NCBI RefSeq assembly: GCF_000317125.1
Contig: NC_019695.1
Location: 3,956,336-4,020,335 of the forward strand
Length of the DNA stretch: 64,000 nucleotides
Reading direction: 5' to 3'
Source: Chroococcidiopsis thermalis PCC 7203
GTDB lineage: Bacteria; Cyanobacteriota; Cyanobacteriia; Cyanobacteriales; Chroococcidiopsidaceae
The notes beneath the pieces were generated by a model. The model was not told the origin of the DNA and did not search any database. It saw only the letters and a program-made list of their open reading frames with translations. A program made the translations under genes and the position numbers. This document shows, piece by piece, positions 1 through 9,171 of the stretch (position 1 is its first letter; each line of letters begins with the position of its first letter).

Positions 1-112
1 GTAATTGGTAGTTGGTAGTTGGTTAAAAAGTGGTACGTGGTGCGTGGTGCATGGTAGTTTTGCTCCCGATCGCTCCCTCAGCTCCCTCAGCTCTCTTATC
101 CCGACTCCCGAT

Positions 113-727
113 TTAAGGCTGTAAAACTAATTGCCACTCAGAAGTTTGCCGATCTAAAACTGGTGCTGGTGTCTCGCCTACGATATATGGACCCCAATAA
201 CGACGCGATCCATCTTCGGCGAAAGCGACAATCACATCTCCTTTTTTCAGTTTCAGGCTGCCTTGAGGTAGGGATAAGATTAATCCTTGGCTGCTACCTT
301 CTCCAGGTGCAAAGTCCCAGTGGATGGGTTCGCTGTATTTATCCTTGCTAGCTGTAGAACTCGTTTCAGGCTGTTTTGTCAGTAGTGCGACGCGCAAAGG
401 TTGCTCGCTTTGGTTGCTAACGCGCAAAGCCCCAGGAACCGGTGCTGCGGTTGGTGCTTGTGGAGTAGACTGAGCTATAGTTGTTGGTTCTGGCGATCGC
501 TCTGATGGGGTAGAGGCGGGTGAAACAATGGCAGTACTGTTAGTTACGTCAGATTTATCTGGGGAATTTATCGCTGATTTCCCTGGCAAGACTGCTGTAT
601 CCGATCCCATTGGTTCGACAGTAATCGAGACTTGAAACCACAGCAGTAATATTCCTACCAATCCCAATACACCCAATACAGAAGCAATAATTACCGCAGG
701 ATAAGATCCGGGAGATTTGGCGTTCAT
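113..727 (-). CDS. Hypothetical membrane-anchored protein with Ser/Thr/Pro-rich linker
   Basis: I do not recognise a family. The 204-residue protein has one N-terminal hydrophobic segment (about residues 13-33, not followed by an obvious cleavage site), a low-complexity linker rich in Ser, Thr, Pro and Ala (about 40-100), and a C-terminal globular part (about 100-204) with alternating hydrophobic residues that looks beta-rich. This suggests a single-pass protein with its C-terminal domain outside the cytoplasm. It stands alone: the neighbour on its 5' side is on the other strand. Its 3' flank (1-112) is made of short interspersed repeats. The existence of the gene is likely; the function is unknown. 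Confidence 0.6.
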   Translation of the reverse strand: MNAKSPGSYPAVIIASVLGVLGLVGILLLWFQVSITVEPMGSDTAVLPGKSAINSPDKSDVTNSTAIVSPASTPSERSPEPTTIAQSTPQAPTAAPVPGALRVSNQSEQPLRVALLTKQPETSSTASKDKYSEPIHWDFAPGEGSSQGLILSLPQGSLKLKKGDVIVAFAEDGSRRYWGPYIVGETPAPVLDRQTSEWQLVLQP

Positions 728-937
728 ATTGTCTACAGATAAAGATAATTCTTGAAATTAACGTGCGGTTTGGTGACTGAGCGGGATGCTATTTTTAGTA
801 ACTGGTTACTGTAAAACTGGTAACTGTTGCGATCGCTCCCTATTACTATTGAAACAGGCTTAAAGCTGGTATGTAATACGGCGAAGGAAATATTAGCTCA
901 AATTTTGTTGTGTCATAGTTAGCACCAATTTCAACAA

Positions 938-1270
938 ATGCAAAATACTCGAATTAACGGGCTTTTAGGGGCAATTGCGGCAGCAACACAGCGCTGGTTT
1001 TTCAATCCTTGGCGGCGCTTATCTGTTTTAATAGTCAGCTTGCTATTTGGCTTTTTCCTCGGTTCTGCTTTCTCCACCATAGCCGGACAAGCGGCTGATT
1101 GGGATATCATCGGCGCTGGGGTTTTGGTTGCTGGCAGCGAAATTATCGATCGCATCTACTACAACCGTATCTGGCAAGCAAGGCGCGGGTTGTGGCTTGA
1201 AGCACTAAACGCGCTCAAAATTGGTTTAACTTATAGTTTGTTTCTAGAAGCGTTTAAGCTAGGGTCTTGA
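938..1270 (+). CDS. ycf20: Ycf20-like (DUF565) membrane protein
   Basis: This 110-residue protein resembles the DUF565/Ycf20 family found in cyanobacteria and plastids, which has been linked in algae and plants to photoprotective energy dissipation; its biochemical role is not established. A basic, Trp/Arg-rich N-terminus (about 18-28) is followed by a hydrophobic segment with Gly/Phe repeats (about 29-50). A conserved-looking stretch around residues 66-80 (EIIDRIYYNR) precedes a second hydrophobic helix near the C-terminus. The length fits the family. The gene precedes the glycerate kinase gene in the same direction, with a repeat-rich 106-bp gap between them. Confidence 0.72.
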   Translation: MQNTRINGLLGAIAAATQRWFFNPWRRLSVLIVSLLFGFFLGSAFSTIAGQAADWDIIGAGVLVAGSEIIDRIYYNRIWQARRGLWLEALNALKIGLTYSLFLEAFKLGS

Positions 1271-1376
1271 ATCAGTGACCAGTGACTAGTGACTAGTGGC
1301 TAGTGGTTAGTGGAACCAGTGACTAGAAAAGAGTCTAGCCACTCACCATCAACCATCAACCATCAACCAATGACCA

Positions 1377-2300
1377 ATGACCAATGACCAATCGCAGCTT
1401 TTACGCTCTTTTTACCCGACTTTCGAGCATTTTTGTCAAAACACCCTTCACAAACCACCACAGCAGTTAGAGGAGACGCTACGGGGTTTGTGGCTACCCT
1501 TGGCTATGCAGATAGCCTCCTACCGTCAGGCGCAGTCACGTACTTTAATTCAAGGTATTTTGGGCGGACAAGGGACGGGGAAGACGACTCTAGCAAAAAT
1601 CCTTAGTCTAATTTTAGGACATTTGGGTTATCGAACTCTGAATTTATCCCTTGATGATTTGTACAAGACTTATAGCGATCGCCTAGCTTTACAACAGCAA
1701 GACCCGCGTTTCATTTGGCGAGGTCCACCAGGAACTCACGATATTCAATTAGGTTTGCAGGTTTTGGATCGATTGCGCCAATCCGAGCCCCATTCACCCA
1801 TTGAAATTCCCCGTTTTGATAAATCAGCTTGGCATGGTGCGGGCGATCGCGGTACGCCTGAAATTGTGAATGGTGCTGATATTGTTTTATTTGAAGGTTG
1901 GTTTGTAGGAGTTCGACCGATCGATCCGAGCAATTTCGATCGTCCACCGCCGCCGATTAATACTTATGAAGATCGGCAATTCGCGATCTATATGAATACT
2001 CGATTGCAAGAGTATTTACCTTTATGGGACAAACTAGACCGATTAATAATTCTTTACCCAGTTGATTATCGTCTCAGCCAACAGTGGCGTAAAGATGCCG
2101 AACATCAAATGATAGCAACAGGTAAAACAGGAATGACAGATTTACAAATCGAGCAATTTGTAGAATATTTTTGGAAATCGCTTCACCCAGATTTATTTAT
2201 TAAACCCCTAATTCAAGACTCCCAGCGAGTAGATTTAGTGATAGAAATTAATTGCGATCGGTCTATTGGCAAGATTTATCGTCCAGGTCATCCGAGTTAA
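1377..2300 (+). CDS. D-glycerate 3-kinase (plant/cyanobacterial type)
   Basis: This enzyme phosphorylates D-glycerate to 3-phosphoglycerate with ATP, the last step of photorespiratory 2-phosphoglycolate salvage. The 307-residue protein has a P-loop GGQGTGKTT at residues 63-71 and then LSLDDLYKT, typical of the uridine-kinase/phosphoribulokinase-like fold used by plant-type GLYK. The GPPGTHD and PRFDKSAWHGAGDR stretches that follow are characteristic of that family. The start lies in a run of tandem ATGACCA units just upstream (about 1368-1390), so several in-frame or near-frame ATGs compete; the true start could be a few codons away, and the core begins around residue 8. Confidence 0.88.
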   Translation: MTNDQSQLLRSFYPTFEHFCQNTLHKPPQQLEETLRGLWLPLAMQIASYRQAQSRTLIQGILGGQGTGKTTLAKILSLILGHLGYRTLNLSLDDLYKTYSDRLALQQQDPRFIWRGPPGTHDIQLGLQVLDRLRQSEPHSPIEIPRFDKSAWHGAGDRGTPEIVNGADIVLFEGWFVGVRPIDPSNFDRPPPPINTYEDRQFAIYMNTRLQEYLPLWDKLDRLIILYPVDYRLSQQWRKDAEHQMIATGKTGMTDLQIEQFVEYFWKSLHPDLFIKPLIQDSQRVDLVIEINCDRSIGKIYRPGHPS

Positions 2301-2319
2301 TTCAATGGTGTTAATTGCT

Positions 2320-2676
2320 ATGAACGAGAAATTAATTACACATCTGCTGAAAAAATGTTGGTCGCGAGAATCAAGCTCTCTCTATACTCAAGACAATCCT
2401 GCAAAAGGACAATGTAGCGTGACTGCTCTTGTTATTCAAGATTGCTATGGTGGTCAATTACTTAAAACTAGAGTTGGTGAAAGCTGGCATTTCTATAACT
2501 ACATAAATAGGATGCGCTACGATCTTACAGCAGAGCAATTTGGTTTACCGATAGAGTATTTAGATTTAGCTGCAACTAGAGAAGAAGCTTTTGATGATAC
2601 GAATGTAGTGCAGTATAATTACTTGTTAAATGCATTTCAGCAGCGTCTTACAAAGCAGACACAGAGAAGAAAATAA
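2320..2676 (+). CDS. YunG-like family protein
   Basis: This 118-residue protein matches my memory of the YunG-like family of small uncharacterised bacterial proteins. The recognisable part is the GQCSVTALVIQDCYGG block (about residues 31-46), followed by a Trp-His-Tyr segment and a DLTAEQF motif. The Gln-Cys after Gly, with a downstream His, recalls papain-like or transglutaminase-like folds, but I cannot assign catalysis. An alternative in-frame ATG lies at 2305. The gene begins 20 bp after the glycerate kinase stop, so it may be co-transcribed with it. Confidence 0.6.
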   Translation: MNEKLITHLLKKCWSRESSSLYTQDNPAKGQCSVTALVIQDCYGGQLLKTRVGESWHFYNYINRMRYDLTAEQFGLPIEYLDLAATREEAFDDTNVVQYNYLLNAFQQRLTKQTQRRK

Positions 2677-2685
2677 GTGAATTAG

Positions 2686-3105
2686 GCGGATGAAAAAAAC
2701 TCGATCGGAATAAAGAGTTTCTGTTATGACTGCCAAAAACCAATCGACATAAAAGTAGGACAAGCAGTAGTTAACCTCTGTCTTAGATGGTTTACTTCAT
2801 CTACTTGTTCATTTTGTGGGGCAGCAGTAGAATCAGACGATACCGGTTTTCCACCAGATGAAATCTGACAGAGTATTTTATCCGAACAAGGTGAGTGGAT
2901 TCTCGTAATCGAGAAATTAGAGGTCAGTAAAGTCAAAGCAATCAAAATATTACGTCAAGCTCTGAATCTATCAATTGTAGAAGTAAAAAAAATGTTAGAA
3001 AACTATTCTAATATCCTCATAAAGGGGACTCTAATTGAGATGCAATGGTTAAAAGAGATTTTAGCAAACGAAGGAATACAAGCTACAATAATCAAACAAA
3101 AATAG
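2686..3105 (+). pseudogene. Broken zinc-ribbon plus L7/L12-C-like protein gene
   Basis: One reading frame carries two CxxC pairs (FCYDC and TCSFC, about 2719-2805) typical of a zinc ribbon. It is then cut by an in-frame TGA at 2866-2868 and continues without a stop to TAG at 3103-3105. The second half encodes an amphipathic segment (VSKVKAIKILRQ, VEVKKMLEN, then IKGTLIEMQWLKEIL) resembling the C-terminal domain of ribosomal protein L7/L12 as found in small zinc-ribbon/L12-like bacterial proteins. No start codon is available, because a TAG sits directly upstream of 2686. I infer a once intact gene of about 140 codons that lost its start and gained a nonsense codon. Confidence 0.6.
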
Positions 3106-3182
3106 AATACTGAAAATTTGCCATCACATCTCTAACTAAAAATGTTACGATAAAATATAAAAATCCAGTAGTAGATAAACTC

Positions 3183-3806
3183 GTGTCTACCTTTCTTTCA
3201 TCTAGCGTCCTAAACTTCGAGCAACCTCCGATCGTGCCAACTGAACCAGTATGGCGCTTCAGTGTCGAGCAATATCATCAAATGATTCATCTTGGCATTT
3301 TAACTAAGGACGATCCTGTGGAATTATTAGAAGGGTGGATAGTCCGAAAAATGCCAAAAAACCCCTTACACCGCGCGACAACAAAACTAACTCGCAACGC
3401 CCTAGAACAGATTGTACCGGAGGGGTGGTATGTAGATGCACAAGAACCTATTACTCTGGATGACAGCGAACCTGAGCCTGATGTCGTAGTTGTTAAAGGT
3501 AATACTCGCGATTATCTCGATCGCCATCCAGGTGCAAAAGATGTAGCATTAGTTATAGAAGTTGCAGACTCTACTTTAGAGCGCGATCGCAATTCTAAAA
3601 AACGCCTTTATGCGCGTGCAGGCATTTTATTTTACTGGCTTGTTAATCTTCCCGAACAAAAAGTAGAAGTTTATACACAGCCTACAACCTCAACAATAAA
3701 ACCAACATATCAACAACGCCAAGACTACAGCTTATCTGACGAAATAGTTGTTTTCATTGAAGGATTAGAAGTCGGTCGTATTACTGTACGCGATATAATT
3801 CCATAA
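3183..3806 (+). CDS. Uma2 family (DUF820) putative endonuclease
   Basis: This 207-residue protein belongs to the Uma2/DUF820 family, which is hugely expanded in cyanobacteria and has a PD-(D/E)xK restriction-endonuclease fold; its biological role is largely unknown. Family marks are the early LLEGWIV, the acidic SEPEPDVVVV strand, LVIEVADSTLERDR with the catalytic-type Glu, and the following Lys-rich KKRLYARAGILFYWLVN. The length is normal. Translation probably starts at GTG 3183. The gene stands alone between a pseudogene and a 43-bp palindromic repeat. Confidence 0.85.
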   Translation: MSTFLSSSVLNFEQPPIVPTEPVWRFSVEQYHQMIHLGILTKDDPVELLEGWIVRKMPKNPLHRATTKLTRNALEQIVPEGWYVDAQEPITLDDSEPEPDVVVVKGNTRDYLDRHPGAKDVALVIEVADSTLERDRNSKKRLYARAGILFYWLVNLPEQKVEVYTQPTTSTIKPTYQQRQDYSLSDEIVVFIEGLEVGRITVRDIIP

Positions 3807-3849
3807 AATATTAGAAATCTCTTTGTGTCTTTACTTTGCGTCTTTGCGC

Positions 3850-3892
3850 GGACACTTTCCTCAACGGGGGATACCCCCGCACGTAAGTGTCC
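3850..3892. repeat. 43-bp interspersed palindromic element (copy 1)
   Basis: The ends are inverted (GGACACTT and AAGTGTCC) and the inner part reads CTCAACGGGGG...CCCGCACGT. A second 43-bp copy of the same design lies at 46446-46488. On both sides of this copy the 11-mer GTCTTTGCGCG occurs, which could be a target duplication. It sits between the Uma2 gene and the selO stop codon. Confidence 0.7.
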
Positions 3893-3920
3893 TTGTCTTT
3901 GCGCGACACAAAAAAAGACC

Positions 3921-5342
3921 TTACTGCCCTCCTTGAATCTGCCTTACCAAATCGTAAAAAGGCTGCCAATCATCCTCATTTATAATCGCCTCCCAAATCG
4001 ATTCTATAACTGGTCTTAGCAAAGCAACATTAGGATTAACTTCTTGCAATCTCCGAGAAACATTATCCATCTCTTCCCGAGAAAGTTGACCTAAAACCTG
4101 ATGATAAAGTCTTCGCCATTCATCCCAGTAATCTAACGGTAAGACATCCACCAAAAACAGAATTGAATTCACATCCTCGCGCCAACTAGGCGAACAGCTT
4201 TCAGTCAATTGAATAAAGAAATGATGGTAAGAAATCTGAGTCTCTTTAAGCAAACTCACCGTCAATTGCAACAACCGATCTAATTCAGATGAATTTGTCG
4301 CAACCAACCCCAACTTTTGTAGCATCAAACTTCGATAGGCGATCGCATAACATTCATCAAATTTTGCTAATCCAGCTTCCAGATCGTTCGCATCAATAAC
4401 CGCTTTTAACGGCTTCTGAAGCATTGCCAAATTCCACTGACAAATATTTGGCTGTTGTCCGTAACAATAACGCCCTGAATAGTCAAAATAAGCCGCAGTA
4501 AATAGCGGATCGTAAGTAGGAATGAAAGCATAGGGACCGTAATCAAAACTTTCACCCGTAATCGACATATTATCCGTATTCAAGACCCCATGACAAAATC
4601 CAGCCGCCATCCACTGAGCAGTTAATTCCGCCACTCGCTGGACTAGCTCGGCATAAAATAGGGCATAAGCATCAGATTTACCCCAAATGTGTGGATAGTA
4701 ATATTCGATCGCGTGGTCTACAAGTTTCTTAATTAAATCTGCACGTTTGAGATAGTGCAAGCGTTCAAACGTCCCAAAACGAATGTGCGATCGGCTAAAT
4801 CTTACCATTACCGAAGATCGCGTCGGGGAAGGTTCGTCACCGCGCCAAAGTTGTTCCCCCGTCTCGACTAAACTGAAACAGCGAGAAGTCCGCACACCCA
4901 TGTAATGCAAAGCTTCTGCTGCTAAAACTTCCCGCACCCCTCCCTTAAGAGTCAACCTACCATCGCCGCCACGGGAATAAGGAGTTGTGCCACTCCCTTT
5001 TGTGCCAAAATCGTAGAGTTCGCCGTCTACACCACGCACTTGACCGTAGAGAAAACCCCTCCCATCACCCAAAAACGGATTATATTCGCCAAACTGATAG
5101 CCGTGGTAGCGCAATGCTAGTAAAGGTTCTCGTCCTTGAAATTTACCAAAAGCCTCGATAAAATCTATATCCTTTACTGCTGCGGGATCTAGTCCAATTT
5201 GAGGTAACAGGCGATCGCTACGATAGCGCAAAATATGTTGCGGAAATTCGGCGGCGCTAACTTCATCAAAATAATCGTCGCCGAGAGATTCTAAAGCAGG
5301 TTCGTAGTCGAGGGACAGAAAAGGATTGGGTCTACTATTCAT
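3921..5342 (-). CDS. selO: SelO-type protein adenylyltransferase (YdiU/UPF0061)
   Basis: SelO is a pseudokinase-fold enzyme that transfers AMP from ATP to protein hydroxyl groups, with reported roles in redox stress. The 473-residue protein carries the family's [18 protein letters not shown] segment (about 114-131). It also has [33 protein letters not shown], and the metal-binding [13 protein letters not shown] followed by [14 protein letters not shown]. The C-terminus ends without a Cys/Sec motif such as that used by mitochondrial SelO. The length is normal for bacterial members. The gene stands alone on the minus strand. Confidence 0.93.
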   Translation of the reverse strand: MNSRPNPFLSLDYEPALESLGDDYFDEVSAAEFPQHILRYRSDRLLPQIGLDPAAVKDIDFIEAFGKFQGREPLLALRYHGYQFGEYNPFLGDGRGFLYGQVRGVDGELYDFGTKGSGTTPYSRGGDGRLTLKGGVREVLAAEALHYMGVRTSRCFSLVETGEQLWRGDEPSPTRSSVMVRFSRSHIRFGTFERLHYLKRADLIKKLVDHAIEYYYPHIWGKSDAYALFYAELVQRVAELTAQWMAAGFCHGVLNTDNMSITGESFDYGPYAFIPTYDPLFTAAYFDYSGRYCYGQQPNICQWNLAMLQKPLKAVIDANDLEAGLAKFDECYAIAYRSLMLQKLGLVATNSSELDRLLQLTVSLLKETQISYHHFFIQLTESCSPSWREDVNSILFLVDVLPLDYWDEWRRLYHQVLGQLSREEMDNVSRRLQEVNPNVALLRPVIESIWEAIINEDDWQPFYDLVRQIQGGQ

Positions 5343-5634
5343 TACCAGCAGGTTTAATGAGCTGCATAGTCTATTGTTGCATCTAGACTTGTAGGTATTT
5401 CTTCCTTTTGTCCGATCTAAACGCAGAGGTTAGATTGTACGATCGGTGAAAGAATATGATTGTAGTTGCTTGTATTCAATGATAAGTGACTGCCCTGTTC
5501 GTTTGCTACAGCCAACTAGAGCGAGTTAACGATCGCTTTACATCACAATCGCCGAAAAAACCTTTGACAATCGCTTTTGACAATTGCGAAGGTTTTCTAT
5601 ACTGAGAAGAGGAATACTGGACTACTTAATATCT

Positions 5635-5856
5635 ATGAGCAACATCCAAGATCAAATCGAACAAGCAAGAGAGCAAGCCAGGCAAGCTTGTGAAACCAGC
5701 GGTGAAGATTCTGCTGATTGCGCAGTAGCTTGGGACACAGTAGAAGAATTACAAGCTGAGGCTTCCCACAAACGGCAGGTCAAGCCCAAAAATTCTCTAG
5801 AAATGTACTGCGATGAAAATCCTGATGCTGCTGAATGCCGCGTTTACGACGAATAA
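5635..5856 (+). CDS. cp12: CP12, redox regulator of the Calvin-Benson cycle
   Basis: CP12 is a small, largely disordered protein that links GAPDH and phosphoribulokinase into an inactive complex in the dark. The 73-residue protein has the two Cys pairs (C19/C29 and C59/C68) that form the redox-controlled loops, and the core AVAWDTVEELQAE between them. The acidic C-terminus ECRVYDE inserts into the GAPDH active site in known complexes. I chose ATG 5635 because the upstream in-frame extension is unlike CP12. It is monocistronic, with a 170-bp 3' gap. Confidence 0.95.
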   Translation: MSNIQDQIEQAREQARQACETSGEDSADCAVAWDTVEELQAEASHKRQVKPKNSLEMYCDENPDAAECRVYDE

Positions 5857-6026
5857 AGTTCGAGTTAACATTACCGAACATTAACTTAGATGGCAACAAG
5901 GATAACTTTTCTGTATCCTTTGTTGCTATTTTTCATTAAATCATTGGCACTTTGCGATTAGCAATTATTATTGTTATCGGTGGTTGAATACACAAACCTT
6001 AGTCCTCGATCTCTAGCCTCCGATAT

Positions 6027-6623
6027 ATGCAAAGCGATATTTGGTTTCGACCTTTCATTTGGATGGATTTTCGTTTGGCGCTGTTATTTACCGTCATAGC
6101 ACCATTAGTTTTAATTATCTGGGCGTTCGTGCGGAAAGTAGAACCTATGCAACACCTGCTGGCAATTTACTGGCGGGTGGCGAGTTTGCTAGCGATCGCA
6201 TTGTACGTGTCTATCGCACCGTTTCAAGTTGGATTCATTGCGGGATTGATGTCACGCATTCTCATTCCACTATCTCTCTGGTTTTGGATCGATCTCAACG
6301 AAGAAATTGAAGACCTGCCAGGTAGTGCTTTGAAACTCAGCTTCAATGCTTGGCGCTGGGCGGTGACGCTTTACTGTATTATCGGCGCGATCGCTCAATT
6401 ACCAAGTTTGCAGTGTGCCTTTTCAGATACGTTCTTGCAAGATCCGTTGTGTCAAGCTTGGCTGGAAGTGCCTTTAGTTTATAAAGATATCTTTCATCCA
6501 AACACGCAAGCAGGTTTCCTCGGCTTTATTGGTGGCATGGGTTTAGTTGTTTACGTCTTGTACTTAATCTATTTTGTTTTCCTTAAACTAGGTAAACAAG
6601 GACGATTTGCAGTCAGACAATGA
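6027..6623 (+). CDS. Cyanobacterial multi-pass membrane protein (DUF3177-like)
   Basis: This 198-residue integral membrane protein has about five hydrophobic segments (roughly 15-35, 48-68, 68-88, 112-130 and 165-190). Its order of features (IWMDFRLALLF at the start, WFWIDLNEEIEDLPGSALKLSFNAWRW in the middle) matches my recollection of the cyanobacteria-specific DUF3177 family; its function is unknown. Its stop overlaps the start of the next gene (ATGA), so the two are translationally coupled. Confidence 0.65.
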   Translation: MQSDIWFRPFIWMDFRLALLFTVIAPLVLIIWAFVRKVEPMQHLLAIYWRVASLLAIALYVSIAPFQVGFIAGLMSRILIPLSLWFWIDLNEEIEDLPGSALKLSFNAWRWAVTLYCIIGAIAQLPSLQCAFSDTFLQDPLCQAWLEVPLVYKDIFHPNTQAGFLGFIGGMGLVVYVLYLIYFVFLKLGKQGRFAVRQ

Positions 6624-6919
6624 TAGATTCTGCGGGAAAACGACTGGAAAAATATTCGGCGATCGCCAAACAAGAGGTTTTGATCGTCACTGTGGAGATT
6701 GACGGTGTTGGCGATCGCATTGCGATCTTCAAAGGTTTCTCCAGTTCGTTAACCAGTCCTACAGCCTTCGATCCAGACGTTCCAGTCATTCCAGATACGG
6801 CGAGGATTGTGGCGATCGATCGCGTCGCCAGTCCCTACAATCCTCAGTCTCCTCAGTACATTCAGCAGGGGCTGACTTGGGAGGAATTTCAACCGTTACT
6901 AACGGCTTTGGGGATATAG
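6620..6919 (+). CDS. Small conserved cyanobacterial protein of unknown function
   Basis: This 99-residue soluble protein has a beta-strand-rich core (EVLIVTVEIDG, DRIAIFKGFSSSL, TARIVAIDRV) and a C-terminal helix (TWEEFQPLLTALG). I believe small proteins of this type are conserved in cyanobacteria and plants but cannot name a function. The start codon overlaps the stop of the preceding membrane protein by 4 bp, indicating one operon. Confidence 0.65.
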   Translation: MIDSAGKRLEKYSAIAKQEVLIVTVEIDGVGDRIAIFKGFSSSLTSPTAFDPDVPVIPDTARIVAIDRVASPYNPQSPQYIQQGLTWEEFQPLLTALGI

Positions 6920-7152
6920 CGCTGCTTGCAGGCAAATTTAAGCAAACAAATTTAAATTTTGAATAAAATTACACCTTCTATCGCTCTTGCTGCACTCAGA
7001 AGATAGTAGGATTGCGAATGAAAGTCTACTAACGTAGTACTAAGAAAATACTAAAAATATTTTTGTTTTACAAAAATCTACCGAAATTTTTAAGGAAGTG
7101 TTATTCTCCAAACGTGGGTATTACGTGAGGAGTCAGGAGTCAATAGTTTAAT

Positions 7153-8595
7153 ATGCTAAAGCAAAATTATAAACGCGATCGCCAAAATAAAACAAATATA
7201 CTATCAAATAGCAACTCGCAACTCGATCTTCCCGCTACCGCTTTATTTGGTACAGACGGCATTCGGGGACGAGTAGGAGATTTACTCGATGAAGCTTTGG
7301 CTTGGCAGGTAGGTTTCTGGACGGGTCAAGTTTTACAGCAGCAGACAGACAACGATCTCAGTCCGGTTATCGTGGGGCAAGACTCCAGAAATTCGAGTGA
7401 AATGCTAGCAACTGCCTTATCTCAAGGTCTTGTAGCTGCGGGACTAGATGTTTGGCATATCGGTCTATGTCCGACTCCTGGCGTTGCCTATCTCACTAGT
7501 GCTAGCAATGCCGCAGGTGGAGTTATGATCTCCGCCAGCCACAACCCTCCAGAAGACAATGGAATTAAAATTTTTGGCAGCAATGGCGCTAAACTTTCTC
7601 AACCCTTACAAGAAGCAATTGAAGCAGGGATCAGAGGAAAGGCAGTACCCACCTCTATTCAAGGTCAGGGATATTATGTTCGGCGACCGGAGTTAGTTCA
7701 GAAATACGTCGAATCTTTAAAAGTGCCGCTATCGCCCAATCATGGCGATTTTAGTGGAATGCGTGTCGTGTTAGACCTGGCTTGGGGGGCAGCAGTTGGA
7801 TTAGCACCGAGTTTGTTCCGCGATCTAGGTGCAGAGGTAATTTGTTTGCACGATCGACCCGATGGCGATCGCATTAACGTCAACTGCGGTTCCACTCACC
7901 TCGGACTGCTGAAAACAGCCGTTAACCAAAATTCAGCCCACCTGGGATTTGCCTTTGATGGGGATGCCGACCGAGTGCTAGCAGTCGATTGTCAAGGTAG
8001 ACCTGTAGATGGCGATTACATCCTTTACTTATGGGGTCAAACCTTGCGACAAGCGCAAAAGTTGCCAGATAACTTGATTATTTCTACTGTCATGGCAAAC
8101 TTGGGTTTCGAGCGGGCGTGGCAAAAGCAAGGTGGTAAACTGATTCGGACGGCTGTAGGCGACCAATACGTACAAGCAGAAATGGTACGAACTGGAGGTA
8201 TGTTAGGCGGAGAACAGTCAGGACATATCCTTTGCCGTCACTATGGTATTGCTGGAGATGGTTTATTAACTGCCCTCCACTTAGCTGCATTGGTTAGACA
8301 GGCAGGAGTCTCTTTAACCCAATTAGTAGACCAAAGCTTTCAAACTTATCCGCAACTATTACGCAACGTGCGAGTTGAAAATCGCGATCGCCGCATGAAT
8401 TGGCAACAGTGCGAACCCTTACAAAAGACGATCGCGCAAGCCGAAGCCGCAATGGGCGATCGCGGTCGCATCCTCGTCCGCGCCTCCGGTACGGAACCCG
8501 TAATCCGCGTCATGGTCGAAGCTGCCTGTAGCGAACTCACTCATCATTGGACGGAGACTTTAGTTTCTGCCGTTGAAAAACATGTTGCGGCGTAA
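7153..8595 (+). CDS. glmM: Phosphoglucosamine mutase GlmM
   Basis: GlmM interconverts glucosamine-6-phosphate and glucosamine-1-phosphate on the way to UDP-GlcNAc for peptidoglycan. The 480-residue protein shows the four alpha-D-phosphohexomutase signatures: LFGTDGIRG near residue 32, the phosphoserine loop [15 protein letters not shown], the metal-binding [12 protein letters not shown], and the sugar-binding GGEQSGH plus the phosphate-binding [12 protein letters not shown] near the C-terminus. About 30 polar N-terminal residues precede the usual family start; a later start is not excluded. A palindromic repeat pair follows directly. Confidence 0.93.
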   Translation: MLKQNYKRDRQNKTNILSNSNSQLDLPATALFGTDGIRGRVGDLLDEALAWQVGFWTGQVLQQQTDNDLSPVIVGQDSRNSSEMLATALSQGLVAAGLDVWHIGLCPTPGVAYLTSASNAAGGVMISASHNPPEDNGIKIFGSNGAKLSQPLQEAIEAGIRGKAVPTSIQGQGYYVRRPELVQKYVESLKVPLSPNHGDFSGMRVVLDLAWGAAVGLAPSLFRDLGAEVICLHDRPDGDRINVNCGSTHLGLLKTAVNQNSAHLGFAFDGDADRVLAVDCQGRPVDGDYILYLWGQTLRQAQKLPDNLIISTVMANLGFERAWQKQGGKLIRTAVGDQYVQAEMVRTGGMLGGEQSGHILCRHYGIAGDGLLTALHLAALVRQAGVSLTQLVDQSFQTYPQLLRNVRVENRDRRMNWQQCEPLQKTIAQAEAAMGDRGRILVRASGTEPVIRVMVEAACSELTHHWTETLVSAVEKHVAA

Positions 8596-8597
8596 GT

Positions 8598-8640
8598 GTA
8601 GAGACGTTACATGTAGAGACGTTACATGTAACGTCTCTAC
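8598..8640. repeat. GTAGAGACGTTACATGTAACGTCTCTAC-type palindromic repeats (1.5 units)
   Basis: The half-unit GTAGAGACGTTACAT occurs twice in tandem and then as its inverse, giving a strong hairpin a few bases after the glmM stop. Relatives occur in this window near 11528-11554, 37617-37644, 49904-49934 and 55040-55080. There is no U-tract, so this is an interspersed repeat that may also act as an mRNA-end hairpin. Confidence 0.7.
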
Positions 8641-8662
8641 ACCAATCGCGTAAAAACTTTTT

Positions 8663-8689
8663 GGGGTCTAGCTAGTGCTGCTAGACCCC
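8663..8689 (-). terminator. Intrinsic terminator, minus strand
   Basis: A perfect 10-bp GC-rich stem (GGGGTCTAGC with GCTAGACCCC, 7-nt loop) is followed on the minus strand by AAAAAGTTTTT (8652-8662). The T-run makes the minus strand the natural direction. The nearest minus-strand gene ends 480 bp away, which suggests a separate transcript in between. Confidence 0.55.
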
Positions 8690-8699
8690 TACAACGTCG

Positions 8700-8950
8700 G
8701 TTGGATTTAATTCGTTCAAAGCAGACTCAATTAATGCACAACAACTAAGGTGAACAACTCTTGGATCTCTAGCATAGTTGCGTCTTTCCAGACCGTAGGT
8801 TGGCTACCTTCACTCTTGAGTGATTTACCTATTGGTCTATGCTTGAGCGATCGCAAGTGGGCTTTTGACAGGGGACACTAGGTCATTGCCCGTATAGATT
8901 TGTTTTTTGTTTTTGTTTGTGTCCTATGTATCTAAAACTAGCACTGCTAT
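8700..8950 (-). ncRNA. Candidate structured non-coding RNA
   Basis: There is no credible ORF in 8700-9171. A long imperfect hairpin can be drawn: CTCTAGCATAG (8767-8777) pairs with CTATGCTTGAG (8837-8847), AGACCGTAGGT (8790-8800) with ACCTATTGGTCT (8827-8838, overlapping the outer arm by two bases), and CACTC with GAGTG at the tip (8811-8822). A weaker outer stem joins about 8714-8722 to 8862-8870 around a large bulge. With the terminator at 8663-8689, transcription from right to left fits. The long hairpin with an open middle recalls 6S RNA, but I could not match any known consensus. The ends are estimates. Confidence 0.35.
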
Positions 8951-9171
8951 CTTCTTACCACAACCTACTATTTACTAAAATTAAAAAGTTGTGAAATTTC
9001 TCCAAGTTCTCGCAATATTAGGTAACGCTTAGCAAGTCAAAAGTTAAAAGTCAAAATGTTTAAGCCCGCTCGTAGCAAGCGATTTGATTGCACTCATAAT
9101 GCAAGTTAAATGTGTGACAGCTTAACAGTTAACAATTAACTGCCAATCTTTGACCATCAACTATCAACCAT

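Noticed and set aside
7109-7124. Shared 13-mer CAAACGTGGGTAT between the glmM and narB upstream regions
   Set aside because: Matches of 13 bases are expected many times by chance in 64 kb, and the flanking sequences differ.
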